Shown piece by piece: positions 1-9,103 of a stretch of DNA of 64,000 nucleotides. The position numbers were made by a program, and so were the translations under genes. This stretch comes from JADKIH01 sp964595205 (lineage in GTDB: Bacteria > Bacteroidota > Bacteroidia > AKYH767-A > 2013-40CM-41-45): assembly GCA_964595205.1 (NCBI GenBank), contig CAZQOQ010000026.1, forward strand, positions 22,920 to 86,919. The letters are read 5' to 3'. Below the pieces are notes generated by a model, which saw nothing but the letters and a program-made list of their open reading frames with translations, searched no databases and was not told where the DNA came from. Every line of letters starts with the position of its first letter. Within the stretch, counting starts at the first letter, position 1.

Positions 1-37
1 CTTTTAATCCGAATTTTCAAGGTCTGTATTAATTGTA

Positions 38-45
38 CATCTTTG
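38..45 (+). promoter_or_regulatory. Possible -7 element of a Bacteroidota promoter
   Basis: CATCTTTG differs by one base from the Bacteroidota -7 consensus TAnnTTTG and lies 5 nt before the ATG at 51. If it is used, transcription would start at or next to the start codon, giving a nearly leaderless mRNA. No clear -33 TTG is visible at the right distance, so this is a weak call. Confidence 0.25.
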
Positions 46-50
46 CATCT

Positions 51-1037
51 ATGTACCATTCCACTGATATAAGTAAAAAGTCTTTCCTTGTCACAGGTGG
101 TGCAGGCTTCATCGGCTCAAACATTGTACAATACCTTTTGAAAAACAACGCCGGTAAGGTAAGGGTGCTCGACAACCTGGCTACCGGCTCAGGGAATAAC
201 CTCACAAATTTTCTTGGACAGAAGAATTTCGAATTTATCGAAGGAGATATTTGCGACAAAGATACATGCATGAAATGTTGCGAAGGCATCGATTATGTCA
301 GTCACCAGGCTGCACTGGGTTCCGTGCCGCGATCGATCAAAGATCCCCAACATACTCATGCGGTGAATGCAACAGGTTTTCTGAATATGCTTTGTGCTGC
401 GAGAGACGCATCTGTGAAGAGATTTGTCTATGCAAGTTCTTCTGCAGTATATGGCGATCATCCGGGGCTTCCAAAGAAAGAAGAGTTCATAGGCAAACCG
501 CTTTCGCCTTATGCCGTAACCAAGCGTATCAATGAATTATATGCAATGGTTTTTGCGGATGTTTATAAGATGGAGATCATCGGGCTTAGATACTTTAATG
601 TGTTTGGCCCGAACCAGAGCCCGGAAGGCCCCTATGCTGCTGTAATCCCTCTGTTCATGCAGAGTGTACTCGGGAACAAACCTCCGTTTATCGACGGCGA
701 TGGCGAGCAGACACGCGATTTTACATTTGTCGACAATGCGGTTCAGGCCAATATTCTTTCCATGCTTTCGACGAATCCGGAATCAGTTAATAAAATCTAC
801 AACATCGCCTGCGGTAAACGTATCTCTGTTAATGAACTGTTCAGGCTGATTGCCCATTCGGTTAAATCCGGCGTCAGGGCGGTTTACCGGGAAAGCCGTC
901 CCGGTGATGTTCGTGATTCTCTTGCCGATATTACACTGGCAAAAAATTTATTAAACTATCAACCAGCTGTCGCTACTGATGAAGGAATACAAATTACACT
1001 TGAATGGTTCAGGCGAACGATGATTAAACAGGTTTAA
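51..1037 (+). CDS. NAD-dependent nucleotide-sugar epimerase (UDP-GlcNAc 4-epimerase type)
   Basis: This 328-residue protein of the extended short-chain dehydrogenase family probably interconverts UDP-sugars for surface polysaccharide. The Rossmann motif GGAGFIGS lies at residues 16-23, the serine patch ASSSAVYG near 129-136, and the catalytic Tyr154-x3-Lys158 pair in SPYAVTK. The stretch AALGSVPRSI resembles the WbpP/TviC group, but the substrate is inferred. An upstream in-frame TTG at 33 would add six residues; I prefer the ATG at 51 because the fold begins ten residues later. The next gene starts one base after the stop, so the two form an operon. Confidence 0.88.
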   Translation: MYHSTDISKKSFLVTGGAGFIGSNIVQYLLKNNAGKVRVLDNLATGSGNNLTNFLGQKNFEFIEGDICDKDTCMKCCEGIDYVSHQAALGSVPRSIKDPQHTHAVNATGFLNMLCAARDASVKRFVYASSSAVYGDHPGLPKKEEFIGKPLSPYAVTKRINELYAMVFADVYKMEIIGLRYFNVFGPNQSPEGPYAAVIPLFMQSVLGNKPPFIDGDGEQTRDFTFVDNAVQANILSMLSTNPESVNKIYNIACGKRISVNELFRLIAHSVKSGVRAVYRESRPGDVRDSLADITLAKNLLNYQPAVATDEGIQITLEWFRRTMIKQV

Positions 1038-1038
1038 C

Positions 1039-1800
1039 ATGTCAATTCTCGGAAATCTTTTTACGAAAAAACCAAAGGAGCCGGATTATCCACCGGTAAA
1101 TGACTTTTCAGGAGTTGTTACAGACATTCATAGTCATCTCATTCCCGGAATTGATGACGGAGTGAAAACCATTGAAGAATCGCTCGAAATGCTCAGGGGG
1201 TTTGCATCCCTGGGATTCAGGAGAATCATCACAACCCCACACGTGATGAGCGACTTCTTCAGGAATGGTCCTGATACTATTTTACCCGGACTCGAAGACG
1301 TCAGGTCCGCAGTTAAAAAAGCCGGAATAAACATTACGATCGATGCGGCTGCTGAATATTATCTCGACGAAGTATTCGTGCAGAAGATCAAAACGGAGAA
1401 ATTGCTGACCATCGACGATAAATTCCTCCTCTTTGAAATTTCTTATATCAATCCACCGGATCATTTGCTGAATGTAATATTCGATATCAACGTTGCCGGA
1501 TACACACCGTTGCTCGCCCATCCGGAACGGTATAATTTCTGGTCAGGCAGGCTCGATGAGTATAAGAAAATCAAAGATGCCGGCGCACTCTTTCAGCTTA
1601 ATGTAAATTCGCTCACCGGATATTACGGCATGGTATCAAAAAAAACTGCCGAATTGCTGATCGATGAAAACATGATCGATTTTATCGGCAGCGATCTTCA
1701 CGGCGCCAGGCACATGGAAAGCCTTCACAAGGTTGTAAATGAACGCTACTTTTGGAAGTTAATGTCACACGGTGTTAAAAACGCAACACTGAAACATTAA
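1039..1800 (+). CDS. CpsB/CapC (YwqE)-type tyrosine-protein phosphatase, PHP fold
   Basis: The 253-residue protein belongs to the metal-dependent PHP phosphatases that dephosphorylate bacterial tyrosine kinases controlling capsule or exopolysaccharide export. The metal-binding pattern is complete: His31-x-His33 with Asp39/Asp40 in HSHLIPGIDDG, TPH68, Glu106, His161 in LAHPERY and Asp219-x-His221 in SDLHG. No signal peptide is seen, so it should be cytoplasmic. It starts one base after the epimerase stop, which supports a shared role in polysaccharide production. No partner kinase or Wza/Wzc-type gene is inside the window; it may lie upstream. Confidence 0.88.
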   Translation: MSILGNLFTKKPKEPDYPPVNDFSGVVTDIHSHLIPGIDDGVKTIEESLEMLRGFASLGFRRIITTPHVMSDFFRNGPDTILPGLEDVRSAVKKAGINITIDAAAEYYLDEVFVQKIKTEKLLTIDDKFLLFEISYINPPDHLLNVIFDINVAGYTPLLAHPERYNFWSGRLDEYKKIKDAGALFQLNVNSLTGYYGMVSKKTAELLIDENMIDFIGSDLHGARHMESLHKVVNERYFWKLMSHGVKNATLKH

Positions 1801-1869
1801 CCTTATTATCAGATTCATCCTTCTGAATACGATCCGGATTGCTTAATTTAGTGCCTCTATCTGCATCCT

Positions 1870-3354
1870 ATGAAAAAAATATTCTACACCTGTATTCTTT
1901 TACTTACCGCACTACAATCATTTTCCCAGTCATTTGAATGGGCCTATACAACCGGCTACAGTAATTTTAATTATGTCTCTTCGATCAAACGCGATCATGT
2001 CGGAGATATTTACCTTGCCTCTTACAAAGATTCTGCAGGAATCATTCTCAATACCCGGATTGAAAAAAGGAATTCCTCGAATGCTGTTCTCTGGAACATC
2101 GATTTCCAGGGAGGAGCAGTAATTCGCGATATTGAAATTAACTCGCAGAATCATGCTGTATTTGCCGGTAGTTTCTCCGGAGAATTGATTGCAGGGCAGG
2201 ATACCCTGCGTTCCCCTCTTATTCACTCAGCTTTCCTGATCGAAACGTTTGAGAATGGGAGTTACTTTTGGGCAGTCACTTTCAATCCAGCCAATGATGA
2301 TTTTAGTCCGACCGACATCTTCATCGATGCCGCAGACAACATCTATCTCGCTGCAGAATTAGCAGGCTCCACCTCACATGGTTTTTGTTCGTTCCACAAA
2401 CTGGATCTCTGGGGCGTCCCCATGCAGGACGAATTTAACGACAATACCGAAGTCAGAACGTTCACGCACATCATCGCCGATAATGCCGGCAATGTCTACC
2501 TCAGCGGCACTTGCGGAAATTTCGCAACCTTCGACAGCCTTGTATCGGATCCTTCGTTTTCATACCAGAACTTCCTCGTTAAATATGATTCATCCTTCAA
2601 GGCTCAATGGCTCATCACCCGTTCATATATTACTTTCGATCATAACAACGGACTTGGCACCGACGGACAATCGCTTTACTGGACCTTTCTGGAAGCAAGT
2701 TCTTCTGCCGATTCAATTAAACTGGTAAAGTCTGACCTGAACGGGCAGATACTTATCGATCAGCCGGGACCGCTTGTGGGTTCTTTCTTTCCATACATCA
2801 ATTCCGGAACAGATCCCGGCGGTAACACGCTTCTCACAGCTGCGGCATTCAATAAGATCTATCTTTATCGATACGACAACCAGTTTAATCTTCAATGGGA
2901 AGACAGCCTTCTTGCACAGGTATCTGGTTTCGCACCACTGATCCAGAGTGCATGTTATGATTCATCGTTTTACATTGGCAGCAGGTTTTATGCCGACTCG
3001 CTCTACGTCGGATCAATTCTCCTCACAAATTCGAATGCAACTGCATTCAATGCCGAAGTGTTCTTTGCAAAATGGAGCTTTCAAAACAATGTTTCTGTTT
3101 TATCTCCTCCGGGAAATATGCAACTAAATGTCTATCCGAACCCGGCCAGTAAAAAAATCAATTTTTATTATCCGGAAAATAAAAAAGCAACGCTTACGGT
3201 TAAAGACCTTTTTGGACGAAGTTGCTATGATCGGAACATACAGTTCGCAGGAGAATATGAGATAGTCTTAGATGGAATAAAACCCGGAATTTATTTTGTA
3301 CAACTCTCCGGCAGTGATTTCAGGCTTTCACAAAGGCTGGTCCTGAACAACTGA
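1870..3354 (+). CDS. Secreted T9SS cargo protein, beta-propeller-like
   Basis: A 494-residue secreted protein. It has a clear signal peptide (about residues 1-20, ending FSQS), a long middle rich in Asp, Asn and aromatic residues with recurrent motifs of the form DxxGNxYL, as in SBBP/propeller-type repeats, and a C-terminal T9SS type A sorting domain of about 75 residues opening with NVYPNPASKK and containing PGIYFVQL. T9SS cargo are exported by Sec, cross the outer membrane by T9SS and are anchored or released at the surface. The substrate or function of the propeller is not recognisable. It ends only 5 nt from the convergent M23 gene. Confidence 0.8.
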   Translation: MKKIFYTCILLLTALQSFSQSFEWAYTTGYSNFNYVSSIKRDHVGDIYLASYKDSAGIILNTRIEKRNSSNAVLWNIDFQGGAVIRDIEINSQNHAVFAGSFSGELIAGQDTLRSPLIHSAFLIETFENGSYFWAVTFNPANDDFSPTDIFIDAADNIYLAAELAGSTSHGFCSFHKLDLWGVPMQDEFNDNTEVRTFTHIIADNAGNVYLSGTCGNFATFDSLVSDPSFSYQNFLVKYDSSFKAQWLITRSYITFDHNNGLGTDGQSLYWTFLEASSSADSIKLVKSDLNGQILIDQPGPLVGSFFPYINSGTDPGGNTLLTAAAFNKIYLYRYDNQFNLQWEDSLLAQVSGFAPLIQSACYDSSFYIGSRFYADSLYVGSILLTNSNATAFNAEVFFAKWSFQNNVSVLSPPGNMQLNVYPNPASKKINFYYPENKKATLTVKDLFGRSCYDRNIQFAGEYEIVLDGIKPGIYFVQLSGSDFRLSQRLVLNN

Positions 3355-3359
3355 TAATT

Positions 3360-4793
3360 CTATTCAATCACCACTTTACCTGTAGAGATGGTTCCCTCGT
3401 CATCCCTGACCCTGAAATAATATACTCCGCTGTGAACATCCAGCCGGATTCCGTTACGGGAATTCAAAACGCCCGCCTGGTAGACAATTTTTCCGAGTAC
3501 ATTATAAAATTCGATGGTTGCATTTTTCATCAATTCATCCGGATAACGGTCGGGATCAAAATCGATATTAATTTTTCCATTCGAAGGGTTTGGAAAAATA
3601 CTTAAGCCGGTTTGATTTTTCACCGACGCAATATTTGTGGCAGTGGTAATATCAAACGTAGTTGAAGTAACTATCGAATTATAAGTTGCTTCGAATGTAT
3701 AAGTGCCCGGATTTGTGGGAAGCACTTTACTCCATCCCCACGTCTTTGCCCGGTTATCCGAAGTACTGTTGTACGTCCAGCTGCTGAACGTAGACCCATT
3801 CGGATTAAGAATCCGGCAATTGGCAGTCATGCCAGTGGTTTCATTCCTTATAAAAATATAAAACTTGGCATATCCTGCAGGCAATCCCTGTCCCTGGAAA
3901 GGAATATTGAATGTATTACTTTCATTCGGCGTTTCCGTATTCGGGCATCCTGGAAGAACGATATCGGTAGTATTCACAGATACCTTGATCACTGCCGGTT
4001 CAGTATATGGTTTCTGGCTGATCCACCAGGAATTATTGTTTAGGAGGTTACAATTGCCGTAGAATGGATCGTTGACGGTGGAACTGGAAGATCCACTCCA
4101 CACTTCGAAATGAAGGTGAGGGCCGGAGGAACTGCCCGAACTCCCGACGATACCCAGATACTCCCCTGCAACAACTGTTTGACCGATGGCTTTTGTGGTT
4201 ATCGAGCCACTCTTCATGTGCCAGTAAAGTGCATAAGATCCGTCCGCCTGCTGAATTACAACATAATTTGCGGTTAAGCTGTTTGATGCACAATTCCTGT
4301 CGAAATTTCCATCGGACTTATCAACGATTGTTCCCGGCGCTCCGGCTATCACTTCGACGAGAAGGTTGTCCATTTTATAAAATGGAAATGGGAAAATGGC
4401 GATGTCAGTGCCCTTGTGACCATCATACGTATTTGTGCCGCAATTAAAATCACCGATTGCACTTGCCGAAGGATTCTGATCCACATAAGCGGAGATGAAG
4501 TAATAACTGTAATCGTGCAAATCGACGGCGGGTTGAAGAGGCCAGGCAAACTGGGTTGGCACGGAACTGAACCGCTGTATCCGTCCGTTATTCAACAATC
4601 TCACATTCTGACTGCAGCGTCTTTCTATGCTTTCATATTGCTGGGGAGTAATGCATGGATTGGAAGAATTATTTAATTCATAATTCATCATTACTTCTTT
4701 GCCATTCCTGTCGGCTACGTTTTGTTCAGCGAAGGATACATTTGTAAAAAACAAGAATGTGAATACAAGGATCGAAGTAAATTTTTTAATCAT
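3360..4793 (-). CDS. Secreted M23 family metallopeptidase with T9SS sorting domain
   Basis: A 477-residue protein with a signal peptide (residues 1-22) followed by an M23/LytM peptidase domain at about 115-245. The zinc ligands are complete: His126-x3-Asp130 (GHKGTD) and His226-x-His228 (HLHFEVW), with His192 as the likely catalytic partner. A Ig-like region follows, and the C-terminus carries a T9SS type A domain (IFPNPSNGK, GVYYFRV). M23 enzymes cleave peptidoglycan peptides or glycine-rich peptides; surface export by T9SS suggests action on external substrates or other bacteria, which is inference. Neighbouring genes give no further clue. Confidence 0.87.
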   Translation of the reverse strand: MIKKFTSILVFTFLFFTNVSFAEQNVADRNGKEVMMNYELNNSSNPCITPQQYESIERRCSQNVRLLNNGRIQRFSSVPTQFAWPLQPAVDLHDYSYYFISAYVDQNPSASAIGDFNCGTNTYDGHKGTDIAIFPFPFYKMDNLLVEVIAGAPGTIVDKSDGNFDRNCASNSLTANYVVIQQADGSYALYWHMKSGSITTKAIGQTVVAGEYLGIVGSSGSSSGPHLHFEVWSGSSSSTVNDPFYGNCNLLNNNSWWISQKPYTEPAVIKVSVNTTDIVLPGCPNTETPNESNTFNIPFQGQGLPAGYAKFYIFIRNETTGMTANCRILNPNGSTFSSWTYNSTSDNRAKTWGWSKVLPTNPGTYTFEATYNSIVTSTTFDITTATNIASVKNQTGLSIFPNPSNGKINIDFDPDRYPDELMKNATIEFYNVLGKIVYQAGVLNSRNGIRLDVHSGVYYFRVRDDEGTISTGKVVIE

Positions 4794-5091
4794 GGTGATA
4801 AATTTTAATATTTCAGGTTCACATTTATTGGTTTGATTATTACCTATTGGTTTGAAGCATTTATAAAAAGAGAAAATAATCCATCAGTTAAACGGAAGAA
4901 AATAAAAAAGTTTACATATTTCCTTAACATTCATGAAAATATACAAATAAAACTCCAATCTAAAGCCATAAAAACGACTAAATACGGTGTCTGACTTTTT
5001 GTTTCAGGAAAAAGCAATTAAATCAAAGGGGAGTCATTGAACTTTACTACTCACAATAGTCTTCGTTGGTAATTCAAAATCAAATGGTCAT
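4794..5091. other. Intergenic stretch without a gene; two 11-bp direct repeats
   Basis: No convincing reading frame is seen in these 298 nt. The stretch is AT-rich. The word TATTGGTTTGA occurs twice, at 4826-4836 and 4845-4855, exactly 19 nt apart, upstream of the minus-strand M23 gene. The repeat pair could be an operator, but nothing else supports that. No exact TAnnTTTG element was found for the M23 gene. Confidence 0.5.
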
Positions 5092-6222
5092 CTAAAAAGT
5101 TCCAGCCCCAACGGAAACATCTGCCTTCTTCATTGCATTTGCAAAATCATCAAACAAGTAGCCGCTGTCGTGCGGACCTGGCGCGGACTCCGGATGATAT
5201 TGAACACTGAAAGCAATGCGATCTTTAACACGCATACCTTCTATCGTTCCATCGTTTAAATTTATATGAGTGATGTCGACAAGTTTTGATTTCCTGATCT
5301 CTTCTTCATTCACCGAAAACCCGTGGTTCTGGGAGGTGATTTCACATCTTCCGGTTATCAGATTTTTTACTGGATGATTTATGCCGCGGTGTCCGTTGAA
5401 CATTTTGTATGTGTGTATACCGCAGGCCTGGGCAAGCAACTGTTGTCCGAGACAAATACCAAAGAGAGGAATGTTATCCTTAAGAGCATCCTGTATCGTA
5501 TTTACCACACCGGGCATTGCAGAGGGATCGCCGGGACCGTTGCTTAACAAGATTCCATCCGGATGCCACTGTTTAATTTCCATAAAGGATGCCGATGCAG
5601 GAAACACATTCACATAACAGTCTCTCTGAACGAGGTTACGGATGATATTTTTCTTTACTCCGAAATCCATAACGGCAACTTTCAACTTTGCCGACGGGTT
5701 ACCGGCGAAGTAAGGAGACTTTGTTGACACCCTGGATGAAAGTTCCAGTCCGGCCATAGATGGAACTTTCAGCAAAAGTTTTTTCAATTCTTCGATGTCG
5801 GTAGTCATGGAAGAGATGATGCAATTCATCGCGCCCTTTGAACGGATGTGCCTCACCACAGCCCTTGTATCAACATCACAAATGGCCACTACATTCTGCC
5901 TGATGAAATAATTTTCGATGGACTCGGTTGCCGTCTTACGGCTGTAATTTATATTGAAACTCCTGCAAACAAGTCCGGAAATATTGATCTTATCGCTTTC
6001 AACCTCCTGTGGATGGATGCCGTAATTCCCGACATGCACGTGGGTGGCAACAAGCACCTGGCCGAAATAAGAGGGATCGGTAAAGATCTCCTGGTAGCCC
6101 GTCATTCCCGTATTGAAGCATATCTCGCCGGTGGTTATTCCGGTTGCGCCGGCCGCATGGCCCATGAAATATGTTCCATCCTCGAGTAACAGGACCGCCG
6201 GCTTTTTTTCAGTGTATTTCAT
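5092..6222 (-). CDS. carA: Carbamoyl-phosphate synthase small subunit
   Basis: The glutaminase subunit that releases ammonia from glutamine for carbamoyl phosphate, the precursor of arginine and pyrimidines; it works with CarB, which is not in this window. The N-terminal CPSase small-chain domain (LLLEDGTYFMG, FNTGMTGYQEI) is followed by a class I amidotransferase domain with nucleophile Cys in FGICLGQQLL and the His-Glu pair in QYHPESAPGPHD. The start is ATG at 6222 (376 residues); an upstream TTG at 6234 would add four residues. A perfect TATCTTTG element ends 9 nt before the ATG, so the gene probably has its own promoter although it follows rplQ. Confidence 0.95.
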   Translation of the reverse strand: MKYTEKKPAVLLLEDGTYFMGHAAGATGITTGEICFNTGMTGYQEIFTDPSYFGQVLVATHVHVGNYGIHPQEVESDKINISGLVCRSFNINYSRKTATESIENYFIRQNVVAICDVDTRAVVRHIRSKGAMNCIISSMTTDIEELKKLLLKVPSMAGLELSSRVSTKSPYFAGNPSAKLKVAVMDFGVKKNIIRNLVQRDCYVNVFPASASFMEIKQWHPDGILLSNGPGDPSAMPGVVNTIQDALKDNIPLFGICLGQQLLAQACGIHTYKMFNGHRGINHPVKNLITGRCEITSQNHGFSVNEEEIRKSKLVDITHINLNDGTIEGMRVKDRIAFSVQYHPESAPGPHDSGYLFDDFANAMKKADVSVGAGTF

Positions 6223-6231
6223 TGGATAATT

Positions 6232-6239
6232 CAAAGATA
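6232..6239 (-). promoter_or_regulatory. -7 promoter element for carA
   Basis: On the minus strand this reads TATCTTTG, an exact match to TAnnTTTG. It is 9 nt upstream of the carA ATG, so the transcript would have a leader of only a few bases. No TTG is found at the expected 17-23 nt further upstream. Confidence 0.45.
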
Positions 6240-6296
6240 CGGGTTTTGTAAATTTAACCTGCAGGTGTTAATAAATCACGGTGAATGTTCCGGGCA

Positions 6297-6332
6297 TAAA
6301 AAAGGGGAAAAGACAAACGTCTCATCCCCTTT
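6297..6332 (-). terminator. Rho-independent terminator of the ribosomal alpha operon
   Basis: AAAGGGG at 6301-6307 pairs with CCCCTTT at 6326-6332, and AGAC 6311-6314 pairs with GTCT 6319-6322 around a short loop. Read on the minus strand the hairpin is followed by six T residues. It lies 20 nt after the rplQ stop codon and separates the ribosomal operon from carA. Confidence 0.75.
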
Positions 6333-6352
6333 CCGGTCTTGCGATAAAGAAA

Positions 6353-6937
6353 TCATTCCTTATCGTCTGATTTTTTACTCTTCGTTTTCTTTGGAGCAGC
6401 CTCACTGCTTTTTTTCCTGGCGGCAGGCTTCTTCTTAACTTCTGTTTCCGGCGCTTCAGTTTCCGCGTCGGCAACAGCTTCAGCAGCCGGAGCAGCGGCC
6501 GAGGCCTTTTTACTGCCTCTGCGGCGAGTGCCTTTGGCTTTCCTGGCTGTAGAATCTTTTCCTTCTCCGCCATAAATCAGGTTAAAATCGACCAGTTCCA
6601 TCATGCACATCTCTGCATTATCACCCGGACGATTTTCCAGTTTAATGATGCGAGTATATCCACCCGGACGATCGGCGATCTTCGGAGCAACTTCACGGAA
6701 AAGTTCGGCAACTGCAAATTTATTATGCAGGTAGCTGAAAACAACCCTGCGTGAATGTGTGCTGTCCACCTTCGATTTAGTAATTAATGGCTCAACATAT
6801 TTTCTCAATGCCTTTGCCTTGGCAACCGTCGTATTGATTCGCTTATTCAGGATCAGCGAAGAAGACATGTTTGAAAGCAATGCCTCACGATGTGAGTGCT
6901 GTCTTCCAAGATGATTTATTTTTTTACCGTGTCTCAT
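6353..6937 (-). CDS. rplQ: 50S ribosomal protein L17 with acidic/basic tail
   Basis: Residues 1-120 are a normal L17 (MRHGKKINHLGR at the N-terminus, ending in VDFNLIYGG), which binds 23S rRNA near the exit tunnel. The chain continues to 194 residues with a low-complexity tail (about 125-194) made almost only of Ala, Glu, Lys, Thr and Ser. Many bacterial L17 proteins stop near 120 residues; longer tails are known in Bacteroidota. The tail is presumably disordered. It is the last gene of the alpha operon, 49 nt after rpoA, and precedes the terminator. Confidence 0.95.
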   Translation of the reverse strand: MRHGKKINHLGRQHSHREALLSNMSSSLILNKRINTTVAKAKALRKYVEPLITKSKVDSTHSRRVVFSYLHNKFAVAELFREVAPKIADRPGGYTRIIKLENRPGDNAEMCMMELVDFNLIYGGEGKDSTARKAKGTRRRGSKKASAAAPAAEAVADAETEAPETEVKKKPAARKKSSEAAPKKTKSKKSDDKE

Positions 6938-6986
6938 TTGATTATTACTCTATATCTGTCAAACTGATTTTTTAATTTTTGCGGGA

Positions 6987-7976
6987 TTACTTTCTCTCGA
7001 GGTATTTTCCCACATTCATTCCAAAGGAAAGATTCTTGGATCGTACGAGTTCTTCCAGTTCCGTGAGCGACTTTTTACCGAAGTTACGGAACTTCAGGAG
7101 GTCGGCCTTATTATAAGAAACAAGGTCGCCAAGCGTTTCAACATCTGCCGCTTTTAGGCAATTCAACGCTCTTACTGAAAGATCCATGTCGACAAGCTTC
7201 GTGCTTAAAAGCTGGCGCATGTGAAGAGTATTCTCGTCGAGTTCTTCCGTAGGAGTCTTCTCTTTTGTCTCAAGGGTGATCTTCTCATCGGAGAACAGCA
7301 TGAAGTGATGAATAAGGATCTCCGCTGCTTCTTTTAATGCTTCTTTCGGATGAATGGAGCCATCAGAAGAAATCTCCATGATGAGTTTTTCATAATCCGT
7401 TTTCTGCTCAACGCGGTAATTTTCTACGGAGTATTTTACATTCCTGACGGGAGTGAAAATAGAATCCATTGGTATGGTACCGATCGGAGCACTGTTCATT
7501 TTATTTTCTTCTGAAGGAACATAGCCACGACCCTTGTCGATGTGAATGTCGAGCGTAAGCTTCACGCTCGGCTCCATGTTACAAAGAACCAGTTCAGGAT
7601 TTAAAACCTGGAATGCTGTTGTAAATTTGCTGATGTCGCCGGCAGTAAACTGAGTTTTGCCACTGACGCTTACCGTTACTTTTTCTGAATCCGTACCCTG
7701 GATTTGTTGTTTGAAACGAACCTGTTTAAGGTTAAGGATAATTTCTGTTACATCTTCAACCACTCCTTTAATGGTAGAAAATTCATGATCCACTCCTGAT
7801 ATTTTGATAGAAGTAATCGCATGCCCTTCAAGTGAAGAGAGCAGAATCCTGCGCAATGCATTACCGATTGTAATTCCATAACCTGGTTCAAGCGGACGAA
7901 ACTCGAATACACCGTTACGGTCGTCGGAGCTGATCATAATCACTTTTTCCGGTCTCTGAAATGCTAAGATGGCCAT
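6987..7976 (-). CDS. rpoA: DNA-directed RNA polymerase subunit alpha
   Basis: The 329-residue alpha subunit has both expected domains. The N-terminal dimerisation domain carries NALRRILLSSLEGHAI, which nucleates core enzyme assembly. The C-terminal helix-hairpin-helix domain (about 255-320; LNCLKAADVETLGDLV and RNFGKKSLTELEEL) contacts UP elements and activators. Length is normal. It sits between rpsD and rplQ as in most bacteria and is transcribed with them. Confidence 0.98.
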   Translation of the reverse strand: MAILAFQRPEKVIMISSDDRNGVFEFRPLEPGYGITIGNALRRILLSSLEGHAITSIKISGVDHEFSTIKGVVEDVTEIILNLKQVRFKQQIQGTDSEKVTVSVSGKTQFTAGDISKFTTAFQVLNPELVLCNMEPSVKLTLDIHIDKGRGYVPSEENKMNSAPIGTIPMDSIFTPVRNVKYSVENYRVEQKTDYEKLIMEISSDGSIHPKEALKEAAEILIHHFMLFSDEKITLETKEKTPTEELDENTLHMRQLLSTKLVDMDLSVRALNCLKAADVETLGDLVSYNKADLLKFRNFGKKSLTELEELVRSKNLSFGMNVGKYLERK

Positions 7977-8052
7977 TGTATCGTATATAGTTAAAGGTTT
8001 GACTTATTAATTATGAAAGAGAATTTCCCTCTCATCCACTGATTATTCAATC

Positions 8053-8655
8053 TTATTTAGAGTACAATTCGACGATGAGCTGTTCTTTTATTGCCTCAGG
8101 AATCTGATCTCTCGTTGGAAGATTCAGGATTTTTCCTGACAGGGAAGATCGATCCCACTCAAGCCAGGCATGCTTTGGACCATGAGTTGAAGCTGTTGCA
8201 ATAACTTCAAGGGCCTTTGAACGCTCACGTACTGCCACCACATCGCCGCTCTTGCAGGTATAAGACGGGATGTTTACCACTTTGCCGTTCACCGTAATGT
8301 GACGGTGAGAAACGAGCTGACGTGAAGCCATGCGTGAAGGAGCGAGGCCAAGACGGAATACAACATTGTCAAGACGTGCTTCAATGAGCTGAAGAAGGTT
8401 TTCGCCGGTAATGCCTTCCTTGCGGGAAGCACGGTCGAATATCTTGGCAAACTGACGCTCAAGGATGCCATACATGTATTTCACCTTTTGCTTTTCCATA
8501 AGCTGAACAGCGTACTCTGATTGCTTTGCACGCTTCTTCATTGCACCGTGTTGTCCTGGTGGATAATTTTTCTTGTCAAATGATTTATCCGGACCGAAGA
8601 TTGGTTCACGGAACTTACGTGCGATTTTGGTTGATGGACCGATGTATCTTGCCAT
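8053..8655 (-). CDS. rpsD: 30S ribosomal protein S4
   Basis: A 200-residue primary 16S rRNA-binding protein, also an antitermination factor and translational repressor of its operon in enterobacteria (not shown here). The N-terminus MARYIGPSTKIARKFREPI and the S4 RNA-binding motif near residues 90-150 (RLDNVVFRLGLAPSRMASRQ, VNGKVVNIPSY) are clear. The N-terminal zinc cysteines of some S4 proteins are absent. It lies between rpsK and rpoA. Confidence 0.97.
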   Translation of the reverse strand: MARYIGPSTKIARKFREPIFGPDKSFDKKNYPPGQHGAMKKRAKQSEYAVQLMEKQKVKYMYGILERQFAKIFDRASRKEGITGENLLQLIEARLDNVVFRLGLAPSRMASRQLVSHRHITVNGKVVNIPSYTCKSGDVVAVRERSKALEVIATASTHGPKHAWLEWDRSSLSGKILNLPTRDQIPEAIKEQLIVELYSK

Positions 8656-8686
8656 GATTGATTTGAATTCTTTCTTTTAAAAATAT

Positions 8687-9094
8687 TTATACTCTGCGTT
8701 TTCCGTGCGGACGACAGCCGTTATGTGGAATAGGCGTTAAGTCCATGATCTCTGTCACTTCAATTCCGGCCTGGTGAAGTGTCCTGATAGCCGACTCTCT
8801 CCCTGCGCCCGGACCTTTTACAAATACTTTCACCTTTCTTAAACCGAGGTCGAAAGCCGCTTTGGCACAATCGCCTGCTGCAAGCTGCGCCGCATATGGG
8901 GTGTTTTTCTTTGATCCCTTGAATCCCATCTTGCCTGCAGAGCTCCAGGAGATAACCTGTCCTGAATCATTCGTTAGCGAAATGATGATGTTATTGAAAG
9001 TCGCATTGATGAAAGCCTTTCCGTAAAGGTCGACCTTTACCACTTTTTTCTTCGCGGCTTTTACCGGTTTTGCACTTTGTTGTTGAGTTGCCAT
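8687..9094 (-). CDS. rpsK: 30S ribosomal protein S11
   Basis: A 135-residue platform protein of the small subunit. Family signatures include KAFINATFNNIIISLTNDSG and the C-terminal PIPHNGCRPHGKRRV. I place the start at the ATG at 9094, giving MATQQQSAKPVKAAKK; a TTG at 9103 would add three residues. The Lys/Ala-rich N-terminus is typical. It begins 9 nt after the rpsM stop and lies upstream of rpsD. Confidence 0.97.
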   Translation of the reverse strand: MATQQQSAKPVKAAKKKVVKVDLYGKAFINATFNNIIISLTNDSGQVISWSSAGKMGFKGSKKNTPYAAQLAAGDCAKAAFDLGLRKVKVFVKGPGAGRESAIRTLHQAGIEVTEIMDLTPIPHNGCRPHGKRRV

Positions 9095-9103
9095 GATGAT
9101 CAA

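Noticed and set aside
6322..6573. Minus-strand frame inside the rplQ tail
   Set aside because: It is the shifted frame of the Ala/Glu/Lys tail, and the L17 frame is clearly the real one.
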